A DNA stretch of 18,693 bases. It comes from Thermaceae bacterium. Its GTDB lineage: Bacteria > Deinococcota > Deinococci > Deinococcales > Marinithermaceae. The translations under genes and the position numbers were made by a program. The DNA lies in assembly GCA_027023115.1 (NCBI GenBank), contig JALVWZ010000034.1, positions 1 through 18,693 on the forward strand. Direction: 5' to 3'. The notes beneath the pieces were generated by a model that saw nothing but the letters and a program-made list of their open reading frames with translations, had not been told where the DNA came from and did not search any database. Shown in pieces: positions 6,976 through 14,215 of this stretch (positions are counted from its first letter, which is position 1; each line of letters begins with the position of its first letter).

Positions 6976-7004
6976 AGGAGGGGCGCGGCATTTGCCGCGC
7001 CCCC
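6976..7004 (-). terminator. attenuating hairpin between dppA and dppB
   Basis: On the minus strand GGGGCGCGGCA (7003-6993) pairs with TGCCGCGCCCC (6990-6980) over 11 bases with a tiny loop, followed by TCCTTTTCCT. It sits 12 bases after the dppA stop. Such partial terminators between a binding-protein gene and its permease genes let the binding protein be made in excess and protect its mRNA end. Confidence 0.65.
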
Positions 7005-7014
7005 AGAGAGTTCG

Positions 7015-8586
7015 TTACTTGTTGACCGTGACCAGGTTGAGGTTTTCGGAGCTGCCCAATGGGCTGGGAACCCAACCCTTGACGCCCTTGCGAACCGCGT
7101 GCAGCGGGTTGTTGTGGGCGACCGGGATCGAGAGGACCAGCTCATGCACCATCCGCTGGACCTTGGCGTACAGCTCCTTGCGGGTGGCCATGTCGGGAGC
7201 GGTACGGGCCTGGACCAGCATCTCGCCGATCTGCTGGCAGGCCTCGCTCTCACAGCCGAGGTTGGTCTTGATGGAGGTGGGACCGAAGAAGGTGTAGAGG
7301 TAGTTGTCGGGGTCGGGGTAGTCGGGGCTCCAACCGAGCATGTACATCGGGAACTTGCCCTGGTCGTAGTCGGAGAGGTAGGTGCCCCAGTCTTCGGTCT
7401 TCAGGGTGGCCTTGATGCCTACGTCGGCCAGGTAAGTGGCGATGGTTTCGGCGATGGGCTGCGGAGCCGGGAAGTAAGGACGGCTCACCGGCATGTACCA
7501 GATTTCGGTCTGGAAGCCGTTCGGATAGCCGGCTTCGGCAAGCAGCTTCTTGGCCAGCTTGGGGTTGTAGGTGTAGGCGGGGATGTGGCCGTCGCGGCCC
7601 CACATGGCGGGGGGCACGAACTCGGTGGCGTGCTCGCCCAGGCCGGCGTAGAAAGCGTCGACGATTGCGTTCCAATCAACCGCGGCGGCAATGGCCTTGC
7701 GGACGCGGATGTCGTCGAGGGGCTTGTTCTTCTGGTGGAAGGCCAGGTAGCCGATGTTGAGGCCCTTCTGGACTACCGCCTGCAAGTTCGGGTCGGCGTC
7801 GATGGTCACCTTGTCCTCGGGTGAGAGGTTGTTGGCGATGTCAATCGAGCCGGCCTTCAGCTCGGCCAGACGCGAGGCGGGCTCGGGAATGCCGCGGAAG
7901 ACCAGCGTGTCGACCTTGGCTTTTTCGCCCCAGTAGTTGTCGTTGCGCTTGAGGATGACCTTGTCGCCGATGATCCACTTGTCGAACACGAAGGGGCCGG
8001 TGCCGACGGCGCCCACTTCGGGCGTACCGTACTTGTCGGGGTTGGCCATGACCGCCTTGGGCGAGTCGATGCCGAAGTAGCTGGCGCCTAGCATGTTGGG
8101 GAAGAAGCCGACCGAGTTGGTCAGGTAGAACTTGACCGTATGATCGTCGACCACCTCGACGTGATCGATGATCGAGCCCTTACCCTTGAAGCCGCCAAAT
8201 ACCCAGGTGAAGGGCACGAACTGCTTGTTGCCGCGGTACTTGTTGTTCGGGTCGTTCCAGCGGTCGATGTTGAACTTGACCGCGGCGGCGTCGAAGGGAG
8301 TGCCGTCTTGGAACTTGACGCCCTGGCGGAGTTTGAAGGTCCAGACCTTGGCGTTGTCGCTGGCCTGCCAGGAAACCGCCAGGCCGGGGATCGGGTCCAC
8401 CGTCCCGGGCTTGAAAGTGACCAGCGTTTCGGTAATCTGGAAGGCTACGCGCAATGAGTTGCCGTCTTGAGCGTCTGCCGAGTCGAGCGTTTTCGGCAGG
8501 TCGCTCTGGCCGTAAATGAGCGTTTGGGCCGAGGCGGCGCCAAACGCCAAGGTGAGAGCCAGTAAGCCAATGATCCAACGTTTCAT
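7015..8586 (-). CDS. dppA: peptide-type ABC transporter substrate-binding protein (SBP family 5)
   Basis: A 523-residue secreted solute receptor that delivers substrate to DppB/DppC. The signal peptide is MKRWIIGLLALTLAFGAASAQ, cleaved after ASA or just beyond; there is no lipobox cysteine. Family 5 features follow: ITETLVTFKPGTVDPIPGLA, WTFKLRQGVKFQDGTPFDAA, the GTGPFVFDKWIIGDKVILKR segment, RVRKAIAAAVDW and MLGWSPDYPDPDNY. Two cysteines in NLGCESEACQQ may form a disulfide. The ATG at 8586 is chosen over one 13 codons upstream because the signal peptide starts there and AAAGGAG lies seven to eight bases before it. It is transcribed from its own promoter downstream of livF. Whether it binds dipeptides, longer peptides or another ligand is not visible. 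Confidence 0.9.
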   Translation of the reverse strand: MKRWIIGLLALTLAFGAASAQTLIYGQSDLPKTLDSADAQDGNSLRVAFQITETLVTFKPGTVDPIPGLAVSWQASDNAKVWTFKLRQGVKFQDGTPFDAAAVKFNIDRWNDPNNKYRGNKQFVPFTWVFGGFKGKGSIIDHVEVVDDHTVKFYLTNSVGFFPNMLGASYFGIDSPKAVMANPDKYGTPEVGAVGTGPFVFDKWIIGDKVILKRNDNYWGEKAKVDTLVFRGIPEPASRLAELKAGSIDIANNLSPEDKVTIDADPNLQAVVQKGLNIGYLAFHQKNKPLDDIRVRKAIAAAVDWNAIVDAFYAGLGEHATEFVPPAMWGRDGHIPAYTYNPKLAKKLLAEAGYPNGFQTEIWYMPVSRPYFPAPQPIAETIATYLADVGIKATLKTEDWGTYLSDYDQGKFPMYMLGWSPDYPDPDNYLYTFFGPTSIKTNLGCESEACQQIGEMLVQARTAPDMATRKELYAKVQRMVHELVLSIPVAHNNPLHAVRKGVKGWVPSPLGSSENLNLVTVNK

Positions 8587-8602
8587 ATGTTGCTCCTTTC
8601 TG

Positions 8603-8619
8603 TCCGCGACAGTCGCGGA
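8603..8619 (-). other. small stem-loop in the dppA leader
   Basis: TCCGCGA and TCGCGGA pair over seven bases around a three-base loop. The stem lies between the predicted transcription start near 8632 and the dppA ribosome binding site (about 8594-8600). It may stabilise the mRNA 5' end. No known riboswitch pattern is recognised. Confidence 0.4.
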
Positions 8620-8638
8620 TTGCATGCGCTACAGTGCA

Positions 8639-8667
8639 AGTATACTCAAACCGCCCTCACGAATGAA
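8639..8667 (-). promoter_or_regulatory. promoter of the dpp operon
   Basis: On the minus strand TATACT (8644-8639) is a good -10 box. Seventeen bases upstream is TTCATT (8667-8662), a weak -35 match. Transcription would start near 8632, giving a leader of about 45 bases with a small stem-loop and a strong Shine-Dalgarno site. Confidence 0.5.
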
Positions 8668-8669
8668 GG

Positions 8670-8691
8670 GCGGGCGGCCACAGCCGCCCGC
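8670..8691 (-). terminator. terminator-like hairpin after livF
   Basis: GCGGGCGGC and GCCGCCCGC pair over nine bases around a four-base loop, 22 bases after the livF stop on the minus strand. The following tract (CCTTCATTC) is only mildly U-rich, so termination may be partial. Its last bases can instead pair with the next segment (8651-8673). Confidence 0.55.
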
Positions 8692-8713
8692 GGGATAGTA
8701 CGGTTGCGGGCAG

Positions 8714-9433
8714 CTAAACCTCGCCCAGGTAGGCCTTACGCATAGCCTCGTTGTTCAGCAGGTCTCGAGCGTTGCCTTGCAGGACCACCTCGCCGGTTTG
8801 CAAAACGTAGCCGCGGTCGGCAATGGAGAGGGCAATATTAGCGTTTTGCTCGACCACGAAAACGGTTATGCCGCGGTCATTGACCGTCTTGATGATCTTG
8901 AAGATGGTCTCGACCAGCTTGGGGGCCAGACCCATGGAAGGCTCGTCCATAAGAATCAGCTTGGGACGGCTCATCAGGGCGCGGCCCATGGCCAACATTT
9001 GCTGCTCGCCGCCCGACATGGTGCCGCCCATCTGGTTGAGGCGTTCTTCCAGGCGCGGGAACAGCGAAAAGACGTACTCCATGTCTTCCCTGATGCCCTT
9101 CGGGTCGTTGCGCAGGTAGGCGCCCATTTCCAGGTTTTCGCGAACGGTCATCTTGGGAAAGATACGCCGGTTTTCAGGCACCACGGCCATGCCGCGCTCG
9201 ATGCGATAGGAGGTGGGCTTGGGATCGATGCGTTCGCCGCGGAAGTAGACCTCGCCCTCGCCGACCTGGACCAGGCCGAGAATGGTCTTGAGGGTGGTGC
9301 TCTTGCCGGAGGCGTTGCCGCCGAGCAGGCAGACCATCTCGCCCGGGTACAGCTCCATGTTGACGTTGCTCAAGGCACGGATGGGTCCGTAGTAGGCGCT
9401 TACGTTCTTGAGTTCCAAGAGAGGCTCGGGCAT
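8714..9433 (-). CDS. livF: branched-chain amino acid ABC transporter ATPase LivF
   Basis: A 239-residue cytoplasmic ATPase that, with LivG, powers high-affinity uptake of leucine, isoleucine and valine (and often other hydrophobic amino acids). Walker A is GGNASGKST (38-46), with alanine in place of the usual glycine in GNGAGKST. The signature is MSGGEQQ (139-145), Walker B is LILMDEP (159-165), and VEQN follows at about 194-197. LivF hallmarks include VVPENRRIFPKMTVRENL and the end RKAYLGEV. The ATG at 9433 shares its A with the livG stop (TAATG) and has GGAGG about six bases upstream, so it is translationally coupled to livG. It is the last gene of the liv operon. Confidence 0.93.
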   Translation of the reverse strand: MPEPLLELKNVSAYYGPIRALSNVNMELYPGEMVCLLGGNASGKSTTLKTILGLVQVGEGEVYFRGERIDPKPTSYRIERGMAVVPENRRIFPKMTVRENLEMGAYLRNDPKGIREDMEYVFSLFPRLEERLNQMGGTMSGGEQQMLAMGRALMSRPKLILMDEPSMGLAPKLVETIFKIIKTVNDRGITVFVVEQNANIALSIADRGYVLQTGEVVLQGNARDLLNNEAMRKAYLGEV

Positions 9434-10209
9434 TATTCCTCCCTCCGGCCCAGGTAGGCTTCGATAACCTGTGGGTCGTTCACCACGTCCTTGTAGTCGC
9501 CTTCGGCTATCTTCACGCCGTAGTCGAGCACAACCACCCGGTCGGAGATCTCGCCGACGAGGTTCATCTTGTGTTCTACAAGAACGATGGTGTACCCGCC
9601 CTCGTCGCGGAAACGACGGATTATCTGGGTAATCTCCTTGGTTTCTTTGGGGTTCATGCCGGCGCTAGGCTCGTCGAGCAGGAGCAGCTTGGCGCCCGTG
9701 GCCATGGCGCGAGCCATCTCGGTGCGGCGGCGGTTGGCGTAGGAGAGCACGTATACCGGCTGATGCAACCGGAAACTCATCAGGCGGGGGCCGAAGAAGG
9801 ACAGCTTTTCCAGCGCTATCTTCTTCATCTCCTCTTCTTCGCGAACGTAGCGGGGCGTGCGCAGCACGGCGGCCAGCCAGCTCGACTTGAGGCGGTGGTG
9901 CTGCGGAATGAGGATGTTGTCGAGAACCGAAAGGTGGGTGAAGAGGCGCAGGTTCTGGAAGGTGCGGGCAATGCCCTTTTTGGTGACTTGGTCCGGCGTA
10001 AGGCCGTTTATGCGCTCGCCCTGGAAGATTATGTCGCCGCGGTCGGGCTTGTAGACGCCCGTAATCAGATTGAAGAGGGTGGACTTGCCGGCGCCGTTGG
10101 GGCCGATTACGCTGACGATCTCTCCCTCGTTGACGGTCAAGCTGACGTTGCTGATGGCTTGCAGGCCGCCAAAGGCTTTGTAGATGTTGCGCAACTCAAG
10201 CAGAGGCAT
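9433..10209 (-). CDS. livG: branched-chain amino acid ABC transporter ATPase LivG
   Basis: A 258-residue ATPase partner of LivF. Walker A is GPNGAGKST (36-44), the Q-loop region is GIARTFQNLRLF, Walker B is LLLLDEP (175-181) and the H-loop is VEHKM (H213). LivG-type features are FGGLQAISNVSLTV and LDYGVKIAEGDYKDVVNDPQVIEAYLG. The ABC signature reads LSYANRR (155-161) instead of the LSYGQQR normal for LivG. The preferred start is the ATG giving MPLLELRN; an ATG four codons upstream (10221) is the alternative, giving 262 residues. AAGGAGG touches the upstream ATG with no spacing and lies 12 bases before the downstream one, so neither is ideal. Either way the gene overlaps the end of livM. Confidence 0.92.
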   Translation of the reverse strand: MPLLELRNIYKAFGGLQAISNVSLTVNEGEIVSVIGPNGAGKSTLFNLITGVYKPDRGDIIFQGERINGLTPDQVTKKGIARTFQNLRLFTHLSVLDNILIPQHHRLKSSWLAAVLRTPRYVREEEEMKKIALEKLSFFGPRLMSFRLHQPVYVLSYANRRRTEMARAMATGAKLLLLDEPSAGMNPKETKEITQIIRRFRDEGGYTIVLVEHKMNLVGEISDRVVVLDYGVKIAEGDYKDVVNDPQVIEAYLGRREE

Positions 10210-11548
10210 CGTCGTCACCATCCTCCTTCAACCCGGGGTTGAGGTCGGGGTTGGAAAGCCAGGCGTCTTGTTTGCGTTGTTCGTCGGTGGGAATATCTTC
10301 GCGCGGCCCAATAATCAACTTCCAGGAGAACTCGGCCCGGCCCATAACGCCCTCGCGACGGTAGATCATGATCAGAATCAGGATTACCGCCAGCAGCATC
10401 TTGCGCATGCCGAAGAACTGCACCGTCTGCTGCATCCACGGTTGCTTGAAAAAGGCGATGGTAATTACCAGCAGGACAGCGCCAACGGCTCCGAAGATGA
10501 AGTGCTTGGGCTCGATGACCGGCCGCAGACGGCGGGCTTTGCGAATGTAAGCCGAGAACGCGAAAGCTGCCAGCATCAAGACGGCGCCGCTGAGGTAACC
10601 CACCCAGGCGGGATTGGGTTGTTCCAGGAAGCCGCCGTAGACGCGCACCAGAACGACTATTGCCGTTCCCAGGAGGGCGCCGGTTATGGAGCCGAGGCCG
10701 CCCAGACTGATCGCTACCAGCAGGAAGAAGGTCACGAAGAAGTTGAAGGTTTGCGTGTCCACCGACTGCAGGTAACTGGCATAGAGGCCGCCGGATACGC
10801 CCGCGAAGAAAGCGGAGATCGTGAAGGCCAGGATCTTGTGATAGGCCAGGTTGACACCCATGGCTTCGGCGGCTATCTCGTCTTCGCGAATGCCTTCGAA
10901 GGCGCGGCCGTAAGACGAGAACTTGAGGCGGCTGAAGAACCAAAGCACCAGTAGTAGCGCCAGGAAGGTCCACCAGATATTGCCGGCGTTACCGGGAATA
11001 CCCTTGATGCCTAGGGGTCCGTTGGTGAAAGCGGCCACCTCGGGAGCGTTGGGGAGGAGGCGGATGATCTCGCCAAAGCCGAAGGTGACGATTGCCAGAT
11101 AATCGCCCTTGAGGCGCAGCGAAGGGGCGCCGACGATGATGCCCAGTAGCGCCGCCGCCAACCCGGCTATGAAGAGGGCGATTATGAACTTGGCGTCGAT
11201 GGAGTTGGCCAGGGCGTCGAGGCCGAGACCGCGCAGCCATTTGTCGAGGTCCAGATGATTGCGCGCCCAATCGGAGAGCAGACGGGTGCGGAAAGGTCGG
11301 CGCTCTCTGGCCGGCAACATTAGCAGCGCGGTCACGTAGCCGCCGATGAGCATGAAACCGTGGTGGCCCAGGGAAAGGATGCCCAGCTGACCGTTGATGA
11401 GGTTGAGGCTGATTGCGGCAATGCCCCAGATGAAAATCAAAGTTAGGGCCGACAACAGTCCGCTGGTGCCTTCGGAGACGGTCAGAAAGTAAAGGGCCAG
11501 TGCGGCCAGGCCTACGGAAAGCAGGGTAAGCAGGTAGTCGCGCATCAT
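10196..11548 (-). CDS. livM: branched-chain amino acid ABC transporter permease LivM, enlarged
   Basis: A 450-residue integral membrane permease, about 100 residues longer than common LivM proteins. Conserved parts are WGIAAISLNLINGQLGILSL and GHHGFMLIGGY near the N-terminus, then SLRLKGDYLAIVTFGFGEII, GIREDEIAAEAMGVNLAYHK (the loop contacting the ATPase), AGVSGGLYASY and GGLGSITGALLGTA. Extra material occurs at about 80-125 (a polar insert, RERRPFRTRLLSDWARNH onward) and about 330-395, where additional hydrophobic segments precede the usual final helix LLAVILILIMIYRREGVMG. A polar acidic tail ends in GDDDASA. The ATG at 11548 overlaps the livH stop by four bases (ATGA); a second ATG follows immediately. 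GGAG lies upstream. Confidence 0.92.
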   Translation of the reverse strand: MMRDYLLTLLSVGLAALALYFLTVSEGTSGLLSALTLIFIWGIAAISLNLINGQLGILSLGHHGFMLIGGYVTALLMLPARERRPFRTRLLSDWARNHLDLDKWLRGLGLDALANSIDAKFIIALFIAGLAAALLGIIVGAPSLRLKGDYLAIVTFGFGEIIRLLPNAPEVAAFTNGPLGIKGIPGNAGNIWWTFLALLLVLWFFSRLKFSSYGRAFEGIREDEIAAEAMGVNLAYHKILAFTISAFFAGVSGGLYASYLQSVDTQTFNFFVTFFLLVAISLGGLGSITGALLGTAIVVLVRVYGGFLEQPNPAWVGYLSGAVLMLAAFAFSAYIRKARRLRPVIEPKHFIFGAVGAVLLVITIAFFKQPWMQQTVQFFGMRKMLLAVILILIMIYRREGVMGRAEFSWKLIIGPREDIPTDEQRKQDAWLSNPDLNPGLKEDGDDDASA

Positions 11549-12708
11549 ACCTTCTCCGTAAGGTCTTCTCCGACCAGACCGGAGGGCCGGAAGAGGAGTA
11601 TCAAGATAAGCAGCACGAAGGCGAAGACGTCTTTATAGGCCGAGAGGGTGGGGAAGAGGCTTACAACGTAGATTTCTATAAACCCGAGCAATAGCCCGCC
11701 AAGGACTGCCCCGGGGAGGCTGCCAATACCGCCGATGACCGCGGCGGTAAAGGCCTTGATGCCGGGCATCAGACCCATCAGCGGGTGTATCTGGCCAAAA
11801 CGGATGGCGTACATGACGCCGGCGGCGGCGGCCAGGATAGAGCCTATAAAGAACGTCAGGGCGATGACCTGGTTGACATTGACGCCCATCATCTGGGCTA
11901 CCTCGGCGTCCTGGGCGGTGGCCCGCATGGCCTTCCCGAGCCGGGTGCGGGACACGAAGAGATTGAGCACCCAAAGCAGGAGAGCGGTAATGAGGGGTAC
12001 GACTACCAGGATACCGGTGAAGTAGACGGTTTCGGGGCCGATGTGGAAGTTGAGGGGCTTGTTGAGGATGGTTTGGGCGTTGAAGCCGCGAACGCGGGCG
12101 CCAAAGACGAGCTGGCCAAAGTTTTGCAGGAAAAAGCTGGCGGCAATGGCGGTGATGAGCATGCTCTCGCGGGGTGCGCCACGCAACGGTTTGTAGGCGA
12201 TGGCCTCGAGCAAGACTCCGGCAACGCCGGTCGCCAGCATGCTGAGCGTTAGCCCCTCGACCCAGCCCAGTTTTCTAAAGGTCAACAAAAAGAACGTGCC
12301 GCCAAAGATGATCAGCGACAGCGCGAACGTTCGTTTTGGTTCTTCGAGATTAAAAAGGCTGCGTAGCACCAGCAGCACGGTTCCCCCCAGGATGATGGTC
12401 ACCAACAAACTAATTGCCCAGGGGAGAGGGGTTAGGGTCATGGCGTAAAAGGCAAAGTACGAACCCAGCATGAAAATTTCGCCGTGCGCGAAGTTGATCA
12501 AGCGGATGATGCCGTAGACCATGGTGTAGCCCAGGGCGATGAGCGCGTACAGGCTGCCCAGAGTAAGGGCGTTTAGGAAGTCCTGGACGACGCGTGCAAA
12601 GGTGTAGTTCTCCAGCGAGTTAATACGCGCGCCTAGGAGCACTACGAAAACCGCGCCGATGAGCAGGGAGATGATTGTGGAACGTGAAGTGATTTTCGAT
12701 GCGGCCAC
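11545..12708 (-). CDS. livH: branched-chain amino acid ABC transporter permease LivH, enlarged
   Basis: A 387-residue permease forming the channel with LivM; common LivH proteins are near 290-300. The family core is clear: FLNALTLGSLYALIALGYTM, VYGIIRLINFAHGEIFMLG, AIAYKPLRGAPRESMLITAI, ASFFLQNFGQLVFG, then RATAQDAEVAQMMGVNVNQV for the ATPase-contacting loop, and GIKAFTAAVIGGIGSLPGAV, ending LLFRPSGLVG. The extra length is an N-terminal helix (about 12-28) and about 70 residues between FMLGSYFAFYA and LLEAIAYKPL, containing two or more hydrophobic segments. The start is GTG at 12708, supported by GGAGG six to seven bases upstream. It lies 77 bases after livK, across a GC-rich hairpin, and overlaps livM by four bases. 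Confidence 0.92.
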   Translation of the reverse strand: MAASKITSRSTIISLLIGAVFVVLLGARINSLENYTFARVVQDFLNALTLGSLYALIALGYTMVYGIIRLINFAHGEIFMLGSYFAFYAMTLTPLPWAISLLVTIILGGTVLLVLRSLFNLEEPKRTFALSLIIFGGTFFLLTFRKLGWVEGLTLSMLATGVAGVLLEAIAYKPLRGAPRESMLITAIAASFFLQNFGQLVFGARVRGFNAQTILNKPLNFHIGPETVYFTGILVVVPLITALLLWVLNLFVSRTRLGKAMRATAQDAEVAQMMGVNVNQVIALTFFIGSILAAAAGVMYAIRFGQIHPLMGLMPGIKAFTAAVIGGIGSLPGAVLGGLLLGFIEIYVVSLFPTLSAYKDVFAFVLLILILLFRPSGLVGEDLTEKV

Positions 12709-12737
12709 TAGTTCCTCCGAGGTTCTTACTGATAACC

Positions 12738-12764
12738 GGGGGCGAGCCCGACCGGCCCGCCCCC
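12738..12764 (-). other. GC-rich hairpin between livK and livH
   Basis: On the minus strand GGGGGCGGGCC (12764-12754) and GGCTCGCCCCC (12748-12738) pair over 11 positions including one G-U, around a five-base loop. No U-tract follows (GGTTATC), so it is more likely an mRNA-stabilising or attenuating element that raises binding-protein output over the permeases than a full terminator. Confidence 0.5.
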
Positions 12765-12785
12765 TGCTCGGACATCGGTCGAGGC

Positions 12786-13940
12786 TTACTGCACTTCGGC
12801 GGTCGACTTACCGAAGAGCTCGATCTTCTTCCAGTCGTTGGCGCTCTTTACCTTGTACTGATAGAAGCCGATGGTGCGGTCCTTGGGAGTACCGTCGGTG
12901 CCCTTGTAGGTAATGTCGCCGGAAACGCCGGGGTAGTGCTCCATGTTGGCCAGGGCGTCGCGAACGGCCTTGACGTCGGTAGTACCGGCCTTCTTGATGG
13001 CGGCCACCAGAACGTTGTAGCTATCGGCGCCGGCCAAAACGAAGCCGTTGAAGTCGCCCGGCTTGGCGTTCTTGATCGTCGCGAAGTACTTGGCCTTGAA
13101 GGCTTCGGCGCGCTTCTTGGCTTCGGGGTCGGGGATCAGGTTGGGGGTGGCGAAGCCGGTGAAGATCCAGCCGTCGAAGGCGGCACCGGCTCCCTCGGGG
13201 CACTGCGGATCGTCGGAGGCGTCGGCACCAACGACCTGCTGGGTGAAGCCCTGCTCGCGGAGCTGCTTCATGAAGGGCGCACCTTCGGCGCAGAAGCCCG
13301 AGTAATAGATGGCGTCGGGCTTGAAGCCGCGGATGTTATTGAGCTGGGCGGTGAAGTCGACGGTGTTGGCAACGTAATCCTGAACCAGGGTCTTGGCGCC
13401 GAGTTTCTTGGCGGTAGCGTCGAAGAAGCCGGCCAGGCCGTAGGAGTAGTCGTCGTCGATCTGGCGGAAGATGGCTACTCGCTTAGCGCCCAGATCCTTG
13501 ACCACGTAGGCGGCGGCCAGCTTGCCCTGGAAGTCGTCGGTGTAGGCCATGCGGAAGATGTAATCACCGATCTGGGTGGTCTGCGGATTGGTGGAGGAGG
13601 TGGAGATCATGATGATACCGGCGTCTTGCAGTACTTCGGCGGCGGGAATGGACATCGAGCTGGAGATAGCGCCCAGCACACCCACGACGCCTTCGTTGAC
13701 GAAGCGCTGCGCGCAGGCGATAGAGCCCTCACGGGTGGTCTCGTCGTCGCAGATGACCAGCTGGACCTCCTGACCGAGGACCTTCGGCATTTGCATGTGC
13801 GCCACCTTGATGCCGTTGAGGGTCTGGTTACCAATGGCGGCGAAGCGACCGGAGAGCTCCAGATTTACCCCGATCTTCACCTGAGCGAAGGCAAACGAAC
13901 CGAGAATGACTAATACCGCCAGCAAAAGACTCTTTCTCAT
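12786..13940 (-). CDS. livK: branched-chain amino acid ABC transporter substrate-binding protein LivK/LivJ-type
   Basis: A 384-residue secreted receptor of the Leu/Ile/Val-binding type. The signal peptide is MRKSLLLAVLVILGSFAFA followed by QVKIGV. The type 1 periplasmic fold shows VNLELSGRFAAIGNQTLNGI, a CDDETTREGSIACAQRFVNE segment, VVGVLGAISSSMSIPAAEV with ISTSSTNP (ligand-contacting region of the family), DYIFRMAYTDDFQG, and FNGFVLAGADSYNVLVAAI near the C-terminus. The ATG at 13940 is preferred over one ten codons upstream, because the signal peptide begins there and GGGAGG lies about eight bases before it. It heads the liv operon behind a strong promoter. Exact ligand preference cannot be read from the sequence. 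Confidence 0.93.
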   Translation of the reverse strand: MRKSLLLAVLVILGSFAFAQVKIGVNLELSGRFAAIGNQTLNGIKVAHMQMPKVLGQEVQLVICDDETTREGSIACAQRFVNEGVVGVLGAISSSMSIPAAEVLQDAGIIMISTSSTNPQTTQIGDYIFRMAYTDDFQGKLAAAYVVKDLGAKRVAIFRQIDDDYSYGLAGFFDATAKKLGAKTLVQDYVANTVDFTAQLNNIRGFKPDAIYYSGFCAEGAPFMKQLREQGFTQQVVGADASDDPQCPEGAGAAFDGWIFTGFATPNLIPDPEAKKRAEAFKAKYFATIKNAKPGDFNGFVLAGADSYNVLVAAIKKAGTTDVKAVRDALANMEHYPGVSGDITYKGTDGTPKDRTIGFYQYKVKSANDWKKIELFGKSTAEVQ

Positions 13941-13984
13941 GCTACTCCTCCCTTTCCTTCCGAGCTTCATAACTGCGAGTCGCC

Positions 13985-14034
13985 ATTTTATACTCGCATA
14001 TGTATTTTATATGCAAATGGCCAGTTGGTGTCAA
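13985..14034 (-). promoter_or_regulatory. liv operon promoter with overlapping inverted repeat
   Basis: On the minus strand TTGACA (14034-14029), a 17-base spacer and TATAAA (14011-14006) make a near-consensus promoter, the best in the window. Transcription would start near 13999, leaving a leader of about 60 bases. An inverted repeat GCATAT-N7-ATATGC (13996-14014) covers the -10 box and the start site, a plausible operator. A second TATAAAAT box lies 19 bases downstream (13985-13992). Confidence 0.7.
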
Positions 14035-14169
14035 CAAGCGGACCGTGATGCAGACGGATTGTCTAAGTAAGCTTTTCCAAAACAAAACCTCCCTAAAACC
14101 GTGGGCTAACTGTCATCGCGGCAGTAGGCTAATGGTTTGTTTCAAACCTACAAGTGACATATAACAAAT

Positions 14170-14207
14170 GCATACAGCGCCCCAGGGGTATAAAGGGAGC
14201 TGTATGC
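14170..14207 (-). terminator. probable terminator of glnA
   Basis: GCATACAGC and GCTGTATGC pair over nine bases around a 20-base loop that can itself fold at CCCC-A-GGGG. On the minus strand the stem is followed by ATTTGTTATAT, a moderately U-rich tract. The stem begins nine bases after the glnA stop. The remaining gap up to the liv promoter (about 14035-14169) holds only a weak six-base stem at 14134-14148 and no recognisable gene. Confidence 0.5.
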
Positions 14208-14215
14208 GAGGTGAT

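Noticed and set aside
6796..7824. Long plus-strand open frame (342 codons) opposite dppB/dppA
   Set aside because: It spans two clear minus-strand genes and has valine/glycine/aspartate-rich antisense composition with no domain.
8587..8625. dppA start 13 codons further upstream
   Set aside because: It would put MQSATVADRKEQH before an otherwise standard signal peptide, and the strong AAAGGAG site serves the downstream ATG.
12699..13913. Long plus-strand open frame (404 codons) opposite livK
   Set aside because: It mirrors livK codon by codon and shows no motifs or ribosome binding site.
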